Origin: Thermoanaerobaculia bacterium
Lineage (GTDB): Bacteria > Acidobacteriota > Thermoanaerobaculia > Multivoradales > Multivoraceae
NCBI GenBank assembly: GCA_022823665.1
Contig: JAJEHN010000028.1
Span: forward strand, 19,915 to 83,914
Length of the DNA: 64,000 nucleotides
Reading direction: 5' to 3'
Shown: piece after piece, positions 1 through 8,626 of the stretch
Position numbering within the stretch: position 1 is the first letter of the stretch
Layout: each line of letters begins with the position of its first letter
The notes under the pieces: generated by a model
Database searches by the model: none
What the model saw: the letters and a program-made list of their open reading frames with translations, nothing else
What the model was told of the DNA's origin: nothing
Made by a program: the position numbers and the translations under genes

Positions 1-1
1 T

Positions 2-301
2 CCCGCCTGCGGCAAGGCGATCGCCGACGAGGCTTTCCTGGCAGTCGACGCGGCCGGCCTCCTGTGTCCTTCCTGCGGTGGCGGCGCGGGCGCCAACCGA
101 AGGGTGGGGGCTGAACCCCTGGACTTCCTGCGCCGGATCGGCGGCTCGGATCTCGCGAGCCTGCAGGCGAACGGACAGGTCGACGAGGCAACGCTCAGGT
201 CGGTCGAGTCGTTGACGCGCGAGGTGCGCCGCGCCTTCCTGGGCCGGGAACTGAAGAGCTACGGCGTGATGCAGCGGACCCTGCGGGACATGGCGCCCTG
301 A
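2..301 (+). CDS. recO: DNA repair protein RecO, C-terminal part (5' truncated)
   Basis: Only the last ~99 codons are present; the reading frame is open from the window's first bases, so the start lies upstream. RecO loads RecA onto SSB-coated single-stranded DNA with RecR in the RecFOR pathway. The visible part has a CxxC-type zinc knuckle (PACGK, then CPSCGG) and ends in the helical RecO C-terminal domain with the typical ending around GRELKSYGVM. The stop TGA shares one base with the mutL ATG (TGATG), which suggests translational coupling to another repair gene. Identification rests on motif and context rather than full length. Confidence 0.72.
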   Translation, partial: PACGKAIADEAFLAVDAAGLLCPSCGGGAGANRRVGAEPLDFLRRIGGSDLASLQANGQVDEATLRSVESLTREVRRAFLGRELKSYGVMQRTLRDMAP

Positions 302-2208
302 TGGCCGGATCCGGCCCGGAATCCCCCGGCCTCCAGCGGCTTCCCGACGCGCTGATCTCCAAGATCGCGGCGGGCGAGGTGGTGGAGCGGCCGTCTTCCG
401 TGGTCAAGGAACTCGTGGAGAACGCGCTCGACGCCGGCGCCGGCCGCATCGAGATCGAAGTTGGGAACGGCGGCCGCGACCTCATCTCGGTGGCCGACGA
501 CGGCAGCGGGATCGCCGCCGAGGACGCGCTCCTCGCACTCGAACGTCATGCGACCAGCAAGATCGGCTCCTTCGAAGACCTGCTGGAGGTGGCGACCCTG
601 GGCTTTCGCGGAGAGGCCCTGGCGTCCATCGCCGCGGTGTCGAAGTGCGAGCTTCTGACCGCACAGTCGGCCGGAGACGGACATCGGCTGGTGGTCGAAG
701 GCGGCCGCCTGGCCGTCGACGAACCGGTGAGCCGTCCCCGCGGCACGACGGTGACGGTCGAGTCCCTGTTCTACAACGTACCGGCCCGCAAGCAGTTCCT
801 GAAGCGTCCCGCGACGGAGCTTCGTCACGCCCTGGCCGTGGTCCAGGGATACGCGCTGGCGCGGCCGGACGTGACCTTCGTACTGCGCCACGCCCCCGAC
901 GCCGAGTCACCGGGGCGGGAGCTGCTGCGGGCCCAGGCGACCGGAGTCGACGCGGCCGGCCGGCTCGACCGCATCTCGCAGTTGTTCGGCGAAGACCTCG
1001 TGAGCCACCTCACGCCTCTGCCCGAGGCCAGGAGGGAGCAGGGGATCTCCGGCTTCGTCGGCGACCGGGAGACGACGAAGGGCCGACGCCTGTTCCTGTT
1101 CGTGAACGGCCGGCTGCTGAGGGACCGAGCCGTGCTTAGCATCTACTACAAGGCGGTGCGGGACCTGATGAAGGGAGAGCGGCCGCCCGCTCTCTTCCTG
1201 TTCCTCGACATCCCGCCCGAGTCCGTCGACGTCAACGTTCACCCGCAGAAAGCGGAGGTCCGGTTCCGCGACGCGGCGCTGCTCGGCCGCGTCGGCAGCG
1301 CCCTGCGCAGGGGACTCGAGGCCGCCAAGGGGGAGGAACCGGCGCCGCTGCGTGAGTTGGGAGGACCGGTGGCGCCGCCCGCCTGGACCGGTGCCGGACA
1401 ACTGCGCGAGACCGGGGCCGCGGCGGCGTGGCGGCGGTCCGGCGCGGCAGGGGAAGACCACCGGGAAGAAGGGACCCCGGCGCCGGAGGCGCCCGGCTGG
1501 GCGGCCGAGCTTGCCGCCCGCTATGGCGGCGCCCAGCCGGGACCCGCAGGAAAGCTGGCGGAGGTCGCCTACCGGCCGCAGCCGTCGCGCCCGGTGCGTC
1601 TGTCGGGCAAGGCCCGGGAGTCGCTCCGGCTGATCGGACAGTACAAGGGCACGATGATCCTGCTCGAGGGGCCGGAGTCGTTGCTGGTCGTGGACCAGCA
1701 CGTGGCCCACGAGCGGATTCTCTACGAGCGGTTCCGCCACAGTCTCGCCGAGCAGCAGCCGGCCAGCCAGACCCTGCTCGTGCCGCGGGTACTGGAACTC
1801 TCCGCGGCCGAGAACGCGGCGCTCGCGGAATGCTCCGCCGGGCTGGAGCGATGCGGCTACCTGGTCAGCAGCTTCTCGGGCGGCAGCGCCGCGATCACGG
1901 CCATCCCCGCCGTGCTGCCGGACAGGGAAGCGGAGAGCCTGGTGCTGCGGATCGCGACGCAGGTCGCCGGCGGGGATGAGCTGCCGAACGAGGGGGAGGC
2001 GCTGGGCGAGTACCTCCTGACGCAGTTGGCGGCCAGCCGGGCCTGCCGGGCCGCGGTCAAGATGCACGAGGCGCTCTCGGCGGAGAAGATGGAAAGCCTG
2101 ATCGCGGAGCTCTTCGCCTGCGAGCATCCCTACACCTGCCCGCACGGTCGTCCGGTCGTGCTGGAACTCACGGACCGCGACCTGGAGCGGCGGTTCAAGC
2201 GTCGTTGA
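301..2208 (+). CDS. mutL: DNA mismatch repair protein MutL
   Basis: 635 residues, normal for MutL. The N-terminal GHKL ATPase has motif I (IAAGEVVERPSSVVKELVEN, catalytic Glu37), DDGSGI, the ATP-lid segment ALERHATSKI and LGFRGEALASI. A Pro/Gly/Arg-rich linker of about 100 residues joins it to the C-terminal dimerization domain. That domain carries the metal-dependent nicking-endonuclease signature as DQHVAHERILYE (residues 465-476, Val where Ala is usual) and the CPHGRP site near the end. This is therefore the endonuclease-type MutL found in bacteria lacking MutH, which would nick the daughter strand after MutS recognition. The start overlaps the recO stop by one base. Confidence 0.95.
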   Translation: MAGSGPESPGLQRLPDALISKIAAGEVVERPSSVVKELVENALDAGAGRIEIEVGNGGRDLISVADDGSGIAAEDALLALERHATSKIGSFEDLLEVATLGFRGEALASIAAVSKCELLTAQSAGDGHRLVVEGGRLAVDEPVSRPRGTTVTVESLFYNVPARKQFLKRPATELRHALAVVQGYALARPDVTFVLRHAPDAESPGRELLRAQATGVDAAGRLDRISQLFGEDLVSHLTPLPEARREQGISGFVGDRETTKGRRLFLFVNGRLLRDRAVLSIYYKAVRDLMKGERPPALFLFLDIPPESVDVNVHPQKAEVRFRDAALLGRVGSALRRGLEAAKGEEPAPLRELGGPVAPPAWTGAGQLRETGAAAAWRRSGAAGEDHREEGTPAPEAPGWAAELAARYGGAQPGPAGKLAEVAYRPQPSRPVRLSGKARESLRLIGQYKGTMILLEGPESLLVVDQHVAHERILYERFRHSLAEQQPASQTLLVPRVLELSAAENAALAECSAGLERCGYLVSSFSGGSAAITAIPAVLPDREAESLVLRIATQVAGGDELPNEGEALGEYLLTQLAASRACRAAVKMHEALSAEKMESLIAELFACEHPYTCPHGRPVVLELTDRDLERRFKRR

Positions 2209-2228
2209 GATGGCCTGCCGTCATCCCG

Positions 2229-3158
2229 TCAGCTCCCGTCGAAGGCGGCGAACAGTTCCTCGAACGCCTTGATCTGGTTGCCCGCCGCCGACGACGGCAC
2301 CAGAATCGGCGTGCGGATGCCGGCGTCGAACCACCGTTCGACGCCTTCGCGGACCTCCGCGGCGGTTCCGAACAGCGTGCAGTCGGCCAGCCAGCGGTCG
2401 GAGAGCAGGCTGGGAATCCGATCCATCTCGCCCTGCTCGACGGCCTTCTCCACCGCCTCCATCTCCTCGACGTAGCCGGCCGCCTTCCAGTAGTTGCGGT
2501 AGTTGGGCAGCAGGGCGTAGCGGGAGAGCGTCTTCCGGTTGCGCGCCGCCGCCAGATCGCGGTCCTCGGAGATGACGGTCGGGATCATGTTGCCGACGAA
2601 GAAGGCCGGATCGGTCGCCTTCTCCCCCGCCGCCGCCAGGGAATGGTCCATGCGGGAACGGGCCCCGTTGGCGAAGACCATGCCGTCGCCGATCTCGGCG
2701 GCGGTGGCGATCATCCGGTCGCGCAGCGTGGCGAGGACGATCGGCGGCAGTTCCCCGGCGCCCCGCACCGCCTTCAGTTCGTCGACAAAGGCGCGAATGT
2801 CGCCCAGCGGCTTGCCGACGGTAACGCCGAGCCGCGCATGCGCCGGCGCGTGGCTGACGCCCACGCCGAACCAGAACCGCCCCTGGGACACCTCGTGGAT
2901 GAACGAGGCCGTGTGGGCAAACTCGGTCACGTGCCGCGTGTAGATGTTGACGATCGAGGTACCGAAGTGGATGCGCTCGGTGCAGAGCGCGATCGCCTCG
3001 CAGAGCGCCAGGCCGTCGCCCATGCTCGGGCAGTAGATACCGCTGAAACCGCGGCGTTCGATCTCCCGCGCCAGATCGAGGGTGAGCCGGCGACGCCCGG
3101 GCACCGCGGCGAGCGAGATGGCCGGGAGGCCGTTGTGTGCTGTATCGGTCGTGGTCAT
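2229..3158 (-). CDS. LLM-class F420-dependent oxidoreductase
   Basis: 309 residues, an alpha/beta-barrel of the bacterial luciferase-like family. Recognisable segments are IERRGFSGIYCPS near the N-terminus, the strand IHFGTSIVNIYTRH, and SQGRFWFGVGVSHAP, the usual cofactor-binding GLG-type loop. Members use F420 or FMN to move a hydride to or from an organic substrate. The F420 biosynthesis genes 3-9 kb away make F420 the likely cofactor here. The substrate cannot be inferred. It is divergent from the CoA-transferase gene, with 73 bases between the two starts. ATG start. Confidence 0.85.
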   Translation of the reverse strand: MTTTDTAHNGLPAISLAAVPGRRRLTLDLAREIERRGFSGIYCPSMGDGLALCEAIALCTERIHFGTSIVNIYTRHVTEFAHTASFIHEVSQGRFWFGVGVSHAPAHARLGVTVGKPLGDIRAFVDELKAVRGAGELPPIVLATLRDRMIATAAEIGDGMVFANGARSRMDHSLAAAGEKATDPAFFVGNMIPTVISEDRDLAAARNRKTLSRYALLPNYRNYWKAAGYVEEMEAVEKAVEQGEMDRIPSLLSDRWLADCTLFGTAAEVREGVERWFDAGIRTPILVPSSAAGNQIKAFEELFAAFDGS

Positions 3159-3231
3159 GGCGGCGGCAGAGTATCAACGCCCCGAGCGGGAGAGGGCGCC
3201 CGTCGCGCGTGCCGCTACGCTACGGCGCGAC

Positions 3232-4491
3232 ATGAAGAAACTCGCCCCGGACCGGGTCGGCGCGCTGCTCCGCCCAGGCATGAAGGTCGCCGTCCTGGGC
3301 GGCTGCAACGAACCTCGCGGAATCGCCGCGGCGCTGCATGCCCAGCCCGAGGCGACCGCCGGCGTGGAGTTCACGGTCACCCGCATTCCCGGCATCTCCT
3401 CGCCGACGCTCGCACCCTGGGCCGGCTCGACGGTGCGGAGCTTCTTCGTCACGCCGGAGATGCGCGCAGGCTTCGAGGCCGGTTCCGTCCGCTTCGTGCC
3501 GATGCAGTACCGGCACGTCTGGGACGATCTCGTGGCGGCGCCTTTCGACCTGGCGATCGCCCAGTTCACGCCGCCTGACGGGAACGGCGACTGCTCGCTC
3601 GGCATCGGCGCCGGGTTTCTGCCGGTTCTGCTGGGGCGCTCGGAGATTCCTTTCGTCGCGGAGTGGAACCGCGCCCTGCCCCGCCTGCCGGGCGCTCCGA
3701 CGGTGCCGGCGGACCGCTTCGACTACGTGGTCGAGACCGACGTCGAACCGGCCATGCTGGCCAGTCGCGCCAGTCCCGTGGCGGAGCGCATCGGCGCCCT
3801 GGTCGCGGAACTGATCCGCGACGGCGACTGCATCGAAACCGGCGTCGGCGCGATCCCGGGCGCGGTGCTGGCGGCCCTGCACGGACACCGTGACCTGGGC
3901 TTCCACTCCGGCCTGCTGTCGGACGGCGTGAAGGGCCTCGTGGAAGCGGGCGCTCTCACGGGCGCCCGCAAGACGATCGACCGGGGACGTCTCGTCGCGG
4001 CCATGGTCCTCGGTTCACCCGCGCTCTACGACTGGGCGAGCCGCTGCGATCTGATCGACCTTCGCACCGTCGACTACACCCACGACGTGCGGGTGATCGC
4101 CAGGCTGGACAACTTCGTGGCCCTGAACTCCGCGGTCGAGGTGGACCTCTTCGGCCAGGTGAACTCGGAGATGGTCCGCGGCCGCCAGATCAGCGGCACC
4201 GGCGGCGCCGTCGACTTCATGCGGGGCGCCCGGATGTCGGCCGGCGGACGTTCGATCGTTGCCCTCGAGGCGACGGCGGGCGGTGGCCGCTTCTCCCGCA
4301 TCGTCCCGGCGCTGTCGCCCGAGCACGCCGCCACGGCGCTGCGCACCGACGCGGACCTGTTCGTCACCGAGTACGGCGTCGCCGAGGTCCGCGGGCTCGA
4401 CCTCCTCGAGCGAGCGCGGCGGCTGATCCGGATCGCCGCGCCCGAGTTCCGCGAGGAGTTGGAGGCCCAGGCGGCGCAACTCCGTCGGTAG
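3232..4491 (+). CDS. Acetyl-CoA hydrolase/transferase family protein (4-hydroxybutyrate CoA-transferase-like)
   Basis: 419 residues from the ATG at 3232. The open frame extends upstream, but that extension lies over the divergent gene and has no family-like sequence. Family hallmarks are in the C-terminal half: NSAVEVDLFGQVNSEM, SGTGGAVDFMRGA, GGGRFSRIVPALSP and TEYGVAEVRG. These enzymes move CoA between carboxylic acids or hydrolyse acetyl-CoA through a glutamyl-CoA thioester; I did not assign the catalytic Glu. It is transcribed away from the LLM oxidoreductase and ends 10 bases before the convergent GST-like gene. The acyl substrate is unknown. Confidence 0.85.
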   Translation: MKKLAPDRVGALLRPGMKVAVLGGCNEPRGIAAALHAQPEATAGVEFTVTRIPGISSPTLAPWAGSTVRSFFVTPEMRAGFEAGSVRFVPMQYRHVWDDLVAAPFDLAIAQFTPPDGNGDCSLGIGAGFLPVLLGRSEIPFVAEWNRALPRLPGAPTVPADRFDYVVETDVEPAMLASRASPVAERIGALVAELIRDGDCIETGVGAIPGAVLAALHGHRDLGFHSGLLSDGVKGLVEAGALTGARKTIDRGRLVAAMVLGSPALYDWASRCDLIDLRTVDYTHDVRVIARLDNFVALNSAVEVDLFGQVNSEMVRGRQISGTGGAVDFMRGARMSAGGRSIVALEATAGGGRFSRIVPALSPEHAATALRTDADLFVTEYGVAEVRGLDLLERARRLIRIAAPEFREELEAQAAQLRR

Positions 4492-4501
4492 CCGGCGGCC
4501 C

Positions 4502-5113
4502 CTACGCCTTCGCGCTCGGCCGGGCCGACACGGCCTGGTGCCAGCGCAGGAGGTTCGGCGTCTCCTCCGTGACCTTGAACTTGGTCACGCGGCCGAAGTC
4601 GATGCCGATCTGGGCCGTGATGTCGGCGATCGAGTACGCATCGCCGGCGACGAACTCCCGGTCGGCAAGCTCCCTGTCCAGCCACTCGAGGCGCTTGGTG
4701 GCGTGGCTGCGCTGACCCTCGCCGTAGTCCGCGTACTGGTCGATGCGGTCGGCGAAGTACGGGTGGGTGTTGCGGAAGACCTGCATGATCGGCAGGGCGA
4801 TCTCGAGTTCCATCCGCCGCTGCCACATCTCGATGCGGGCCGCCTCTTCCGGGTCGCTGCCGCCCATCAGAACGGGCTCGGGCTGTAACTGCTCGAAGTA
4901 GCGGCAGATCGCGACCGATTCGGCGATGAACGTGCCGTCGTCGAGCTCGAGCACCGGCACGCGGCCCATCGGGTTCTTCTGCCGGAAGGGCTCCCCCCGG
5001 TTTTCGGCCTTGCCCAGGTCGACGGGCACAACCGGAACCTCGATGCCTTTCTCGGCCAGGAAGATGCGGACGCGGCGGCAGTTGGGGGCGGTGGCGGCTT
5101 CATGTAGCTTCAT
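4502..5113 (-). CDS. Glutathione S-transferase family protein
   Basis: 203 residues. The N-terminal thioredoxin-like domain (about 1-80) begins MKLHEAATAPNCRRVRIFLAEKG and contains NPMGRVPVLELDDG and the ES of ESVAICRYFE that binds the glutathione gamma-glutamyl group. The C-terminal all-helical domain has the N-capping/hydrophobic-staple-like segment YSIADITA. It is likely a cytosolic GST of detoxification or isomerase type. Nearby genes do not indicate a substrate. ATG start; a GGAG-like sequence lies a short distance upstream on the minus strand. Confidence 0.88.
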   Translation of the reverse strand: MKLHEAATAPNCRRVRIFLAEKGIEVPVVPVDLGKAENRGEPFRQKNPMGRVPVLELDDGTFIAESVAICRYFEQLQPEPVLMGGSDPEEAARIEMWQRRMELEIALPIMQVFRNTHPYFADRIDQYADYGEGQRSHATKRLEWLDRELADREFVAGDAYSIADITAQIGIDFGRVTKFKVTEETPNLLRWHQAVSARPSAKA

Positions 5114-5216
5114 GGCTCAGGACATCTCCTGGAGGTCGGCTGCTGATGGTCAAGGCTTGGAAGACGATGGGCGCAGAGTCTAGGAGCTTGCGCCGCAGGA
5201 ACGCAACGTCGCGGGT

Positions 5217-6023
5217 GTGCCCTTCGTGATGGATCTACTGGCACAACCGTCCTTCTGGGCGGCCCTCTTCTCGGTCACGCTGATCCAGATCGCGCTCGGC
5301 GCCGACAACCTGATCATCATCACGATCATCGCGAACAAGCTGCCGGAGGCGAGGCGCCAGCAGGCGATCAAGCTGGGCCTGCTGCTGGCGATGGCGCTCC
5401 GCATCGTGCTCCTCCTGCTCCTCAGCCTGGTGCTCGGGGCGGCCACGGCCGAACTCTGGAGCTTCGACGGCTCGTTCCTCGGCGTGGAGATGGCCGGCAG
5501 CGTCGACGGCAAGTCCCTGGTGCTGGTGATCGGAGGCCTGTTCCTGATCTGGAAGGGCGTGAAGGAACTCCGCGTCAAGCTGAAGGCGGTTGAGCACGAA
5601 GTCGCGAAGGCGAACCGCTTCGCCGAGGTCGTCGCCCTGATCGTCGGCATGAACCTCATCTTCTCGGTCGACTCGATCCTCACCGTGGTCGGCATGACGG
5701 ACATCTTCGCCGTCATGGTCGGCTCGGTGCTGATCTCGGTGGCTCTCATGCTCGTCTTCGCCGGCCCGATTTCGCGCTTCCTCAGCTCCAACCCGGAGTT
5801 CGAGATCCTCGGCCTGTTCGTCCTGCTGCTGATCGGCTTCGTGCTGATCCTCGAGGCGGGCCACAGCGCCCACATGGTCGTCAACGGCGCCCCCACTCCG
5901 TACATCCCGCAGTGGATCGTCATCTTCATCCTGCTGCTGATGTTCGCGCTCGACCTCTACCAGAACTGGTGGGAGCGCAAGCGGGAGGTGGACACCGTGG
6001 CGCTCCACCGCCGGCACAGATAG
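5217..6023 (+). CDS. TerC family integral membrane protein
   Basis: 268 residues, mostly hydrophobic with about seven membrane segments. The TerC-family signatures are both present: LGADNLIIITII in the first helix and FSVDSILTVVGMTD in the middle, with acidic residues inside membrane segments thought to bind metal. Family members are linked to metal (often manganese) export or metallation of exported proteins, and to tellurite resistance. The start is uncertain: GTG at 5217 gives the longest form, while GTG 5226 and ATG 5229 are in frame and equally plausible. It stands alone between the GST-like gene and the F420 cluster. Confidence 0.85.
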   Translation: MPFVMDLLAQPSFWAALFSVTLIQIALGADNLIIITIIANKLPEARRQQAIKLGLLLAMALRIVLLLLLSLVLGAATAELWSFDGSFLGVEMAGSVDGKSLVLVIGGLFLIWKGVKELRVKLKAVEHEVAKANRFAEVVALIVGMNLIFSVDSILTVVGMTDIFAVMVGSVLISVALMLVFAGPISRFLSSNPEFEILGLFVLLLIGFVLILEAGHSAHMVVNGAPTPYIPQWIVIFILLLMFALDLYQNWWERKREVDTVALHRRHR

Positions 6024-6122
6024 ACGCGGGCGGCGCCGGATCCGGGCGGTGTACGATCGCCGCCCTCACATCGCAGGTCTTGCACGAGGCGAGGAGCGCC
6101 ACGGCAACTCACGGGAACCGTC

Positions 6123-6827
6123 ATGTCAGACAATCAGCCAGGCACCAACTCCCTACCCACCCTCGCCATGCTCGGCGCGACCGGCGACCTCGGCGGCGGT
6201 CTCGCCCGGCGCTGGGCGGCGGCCGGCTACCCGATCGTCATCGGTTCGCGTTCGCGCGAGAAGGGCGCCGGGTCGGCCGAGGACGTGAACGACCAGCTTC
6301 GGGGTCTGGGCCTGCCGGCGACCGTACGCGGTACGGACAACCTGACCGCGGCCCAGGAGGGCGACCTCGTCGTGCTGACCGTGCCGTACGCTTTCCAGCG
6401 GGCCACACTGGAGGCGGTGCGCGAGGCGCTCCAGGGGAAGATCCTGGTCGACTGCACGGTGCCGCTCGTGCCGCCGAAGGTCGCCCGCGTGCAGCTTCCC
6501 GACGAGGGCTGTGCCGCGGTCATCGCCCAGCAGGCCGTCGGCCCGGATGTGCGAGTCGTTTCCGCCTTCCAGAACGTCGGCGCCGCCCATCTGCGCGAGG
6601 ACGACGCGGTGGACTGCGACGTCCTGGTAACCGGTGACGACCCCGCCGCACGCGCCGAAGTCATCGAACTGATCGAGGCGCTCGGGATGCGCGGGTGGCA
6701 CGCCGGCCCGCTCGACAATGCCGCCGCGGCCGAGGCCCTGACCTCCATACTGATCCAGTTGAACCGAAAGTACGGGATCGCCGGCGCGGGGCTCCGGATC
6801 ACCGGCGAGGTGACCCGCACGCCCTGA
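6123..6827 (+). CDS. npdG: F420:NADPH oxidoreductase (NADPH-dependent F420 reductase)
   Basis: 234 residues. An N-terminal Rossmann fold has the dinucleotide loop GATGDLGGGLARR (18-30) and the following strand ending IVIGSRSREKG, whose Ser/Arg pair selects NADP. The rest matches the F420-dependent NADP reductase family, including VDCTVPLVPPK and VSAFQNVGAAHL. It exchanges hydride between NADPH and F420 and so supplies reduced F420 for LLM-type enzymes such as those at 2229 and 12653. It is the first gene of the F420 run and is followed 27 bases later by cofE. A TACGAT at about 6051 could be part of a promoter, but no matching -35 is evident. Confidence 0.9.
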   Translation: MSDNQPGTNSLPTLAMLGATGDLGGGLARRWAAAGYPIVIGSRSREKGAGSAEDVNDQLRGLGLPATVRGTDNLTAAQEGDLVVLTVPYAFQRATLEAVREALQGKILVDCTVPLVPPKVARVQLPDEGCAAVIAQQAVGPDVRVVSAFQNVGAAHLREDDAVDCDVLVTGDDPAARAEVIELIEALGMRGWHAGPLDNAAAAEALTSILIQLNRKYGIAGAGLRITGEVTRTP

Positions 6828-6854
6828 GCTTCGCCGGCCTCGTTGTCGTCGACC

Positions 6855-7616
6855 ATGCTGAATCTCAAGTCGGTACCCGGCCTGCCCGACATCCAACCGG
6901 GCGACGACCTGGCCCTCCTGATCGCGGAGATGATGCGCCAGGCGCGCCTGAAGTTGCGCGCCGGCGATGTACTCGTGGTCGCGCAGAAGGTCGTCTCCAA
7001 GGCGGAAGGTCGAATCGTCGAACTCGCGACGGTCGAACCCCGTGGCGAGGCCCTGCGGCTGGCGGCGGAATGCGACAAGGATCCGCGACTGGTCGAGCTC
7101 GTGCTGCGGGAATCGACCGAAGTGCTGCGCACCGTCCCGGGAGTCATCATCGTCGAGCACCGGCTCGGTCTCGTGCTGGCGAACGCGGGGATCGACCAGT
7201 CGAACCTGCGCCCCGGCGACGACCACGGCCACGCGCTGCTCCTGCCGGAGGACCCGGACGCCTCGGCAGCGGCCCTGCGTGAAGCCCTCGCGGCGCAATT
7301 CGGAATCGAGGACCTTGGCGTGATCATCAACGACAGCGTGGGGCGCGCCTGGCGTCTCGGCACCGTCGGGCTGGCGATCGGCGTAGCCGGCATGACCGCC
7401 CTGTGGGACCTGCGGGGCGACCGCGACCTGTTCGGCCGCGAACTCCAGGTCTCGGAAACCGGAATCGCCGACCAGATCGCGAGCGCAGCCCAGATCGTCC
7501 AGGGCGAGGGCGCCGAGGGTACCCCGGTGGTCCGCGTCCGCGGCCTCACTCGGCTCGGACCGGACCAGACCGCCCGCGATCTGCTGAGACCGCGCGACCA
7601 GGATCTGTTCCGGTGA
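6855..7616 (+). CDS. cofE: Coenzyme F420-0:L-glutamate ligase (CofE)
   Basis: 253 residues from the ATG at 6855; an in-frame TTG at 6843 would add four residues. It adds the gamma-linked L-glutamate residues to F420-0 using GTP. Family features include VVAQKVVSKAEGRIVEL near the N-terminus, ANAGIDQSN, LLLPEDPD, and IINDSVGRAWRLGTVGLAIGVAG with the metal/GTP-site residues. It is a stand-alone CofE. It lacks the C-terminal FMN-binding nitroreductase-like domain that makes actinobacterial FbiB bifunctional. Its stop overlaps the next start in a GTGA. Confidence 0.92.
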   Translation: MLNLKSVPGLPDIQPGDDLALLIAEMMRQARLKLRAGDVLVVAQKVVSKAEGRIVELATVEPRGEALRLAAECDKDPRLVELVLRESTEVLRTVPGVIIVEHRLGLVLANAGIDQSNLRPGDDHGHALLLPEDPDASAAALREALAAQFGIEDLGVIINDSVGRAWRLGTVGLAIGVAGMTALWDLRGDRDLFGRELQVSETGIADQIASAAQIVQGEGAEGTPVVRVRGLTRLGPDQTARDLLRPRDQDLFR

Positions 7617-8626
7617 AGGATGCGCCCCCAACGGACTGCGTCGCCCTGTCCGGCGGCGTCGGCGGCGCCAAGCTGGCGCTCGGACTGTCGCGCGTGCTTC
7701 CCGGGGACGCGCTGACCGTCGTCTGCAACACCGCGGACGACTTCGACCACCTGGGCCTCCGCATCTGCCCGGACCTCGACACGGTGATGTACACGCTGGC
7801 CGGGATCTCGAACCGCGTCACCGGCTGGGGCCAGGCCCACGAGACGTGGTCCTTCCTGGAGGCGCTCTCCCACCTCGGCGGCGAGACCTGGTTCCGGCTG
7901 GGCGACCGGGATCTGGCCACTCATGTGGAGCGAACGCAACGCCTTCGCGGGGGTGAGTCCCTGACCGAAGTGACCGCCGTCCTTTGCCGGGCGCTCGGGA
8001 TCGCCACCCGGGTACTGCCGATGAGCGACGATCCGGTGCGAACGGTCGTGCTGACAGAGACCGGCGAGCTCAGCTTCCAGCACTACTTCGTTCGCGAGGG
8101 CTGCGCCCCGACCGTCTCCGGGTTTCGCTTCGCCGGGATCGACGCGGCCCGGCCGTCGCCCGCCTTCCTGCAGGCGCTGGAGGACGACGCGACCGCGGCG
8201 ACGCTCGTCTGCCCCTCGAACCCCTTCGTCAGCGTCGACCCCGTTCTCGCCCTCGACGGCGTCGAGGAGGCGCTTCGCCGAGCGGCCGCGCCCGTCGTCG
8301 CGGTCTCGCCGATCGTCGGCGGCGCTGCGATCAAGGGCCCCGCCGCCAAGATGATGGCGGAACTCGGGATGCCGGTCACCGCGGCCGGCGTCGCCCGGCA
8401 CTACCGGGAACGGGATCTGCTTGACGGCTTCGTGATCGATGACGCCGATGCCGGTCAGGCGGCGGAGATCGAGGATCTCGGCCTTCCCACCCTGGTGACC
8501 GGCACGGTGATGGAAACGCTGGCCGACCGCGAACGCCTGGCCACGGAAACGATCGACTTCGCCCGCGGCATCGACTCCAGGCAACGCGACAGGGCGGAAG
8601 CCGCGCCGCCGGAACGGTCCGCGTGA
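7613..8626 (+). CDS. cofD: 2-phospho-L-lactate transferase (CofD/FbiA)
   Basis: 337 residues from a GTG that overlaps the cofE stop (GTGA). The product joins FO to the activated phospho-acid made by CofC, yielding F420-0 or its dehydro or 3-phosphoglyceryl analogue. Signatures are LSGGVGGAKLALGL close to the N-terminus, CNTADDFDHLGLRICPDLDTVMYTLAG (FO and GDP contacts), and SPIVGGAAIKGPAAKMM in the C-terminal part. Length and motifs match the family throughout. The next gene again starts within the stop (GTGA), so cofE, cofD and cofC appear translationally coupled. Confidence 0.94.
   Translation: MKDAPPTDCVALSGGVGGAKLALGLSRVLPGDALTVVCNTADDFDHLGLRICPDLDTVMYTLAGISNRVTGWGQAHETWSFLEALSHLGGETWFRLGDRDLATHVERTQRLRGGESLTEVTAVLCRALGIATRVLPMSDDPVRTVVLTETGELSFQHYFVREGCAPTVSGFRFAGIDAARPSPAFLQALEDDATAATLVCPSNPFVSVDPVLALDGVEEALRRAAAPVVAVSPIVGGAAIKGPAAKMMAELGMPVTAAGVARHYRERDLLDGFVIDDADAGQAAEIEDLGLPTLVTGTVMETLADRERLATETIDFARGIDSRQRDRAEAAPPERSA

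Noticed and set aside
6227..8584. A 785-codon minus-strand frame across npdG, cofE and cofD
   Set aside because: It covers three well-supported genes and has low-complexity Arg/Ser/Ala composition typical of antisense frames in GC-rich DNA.
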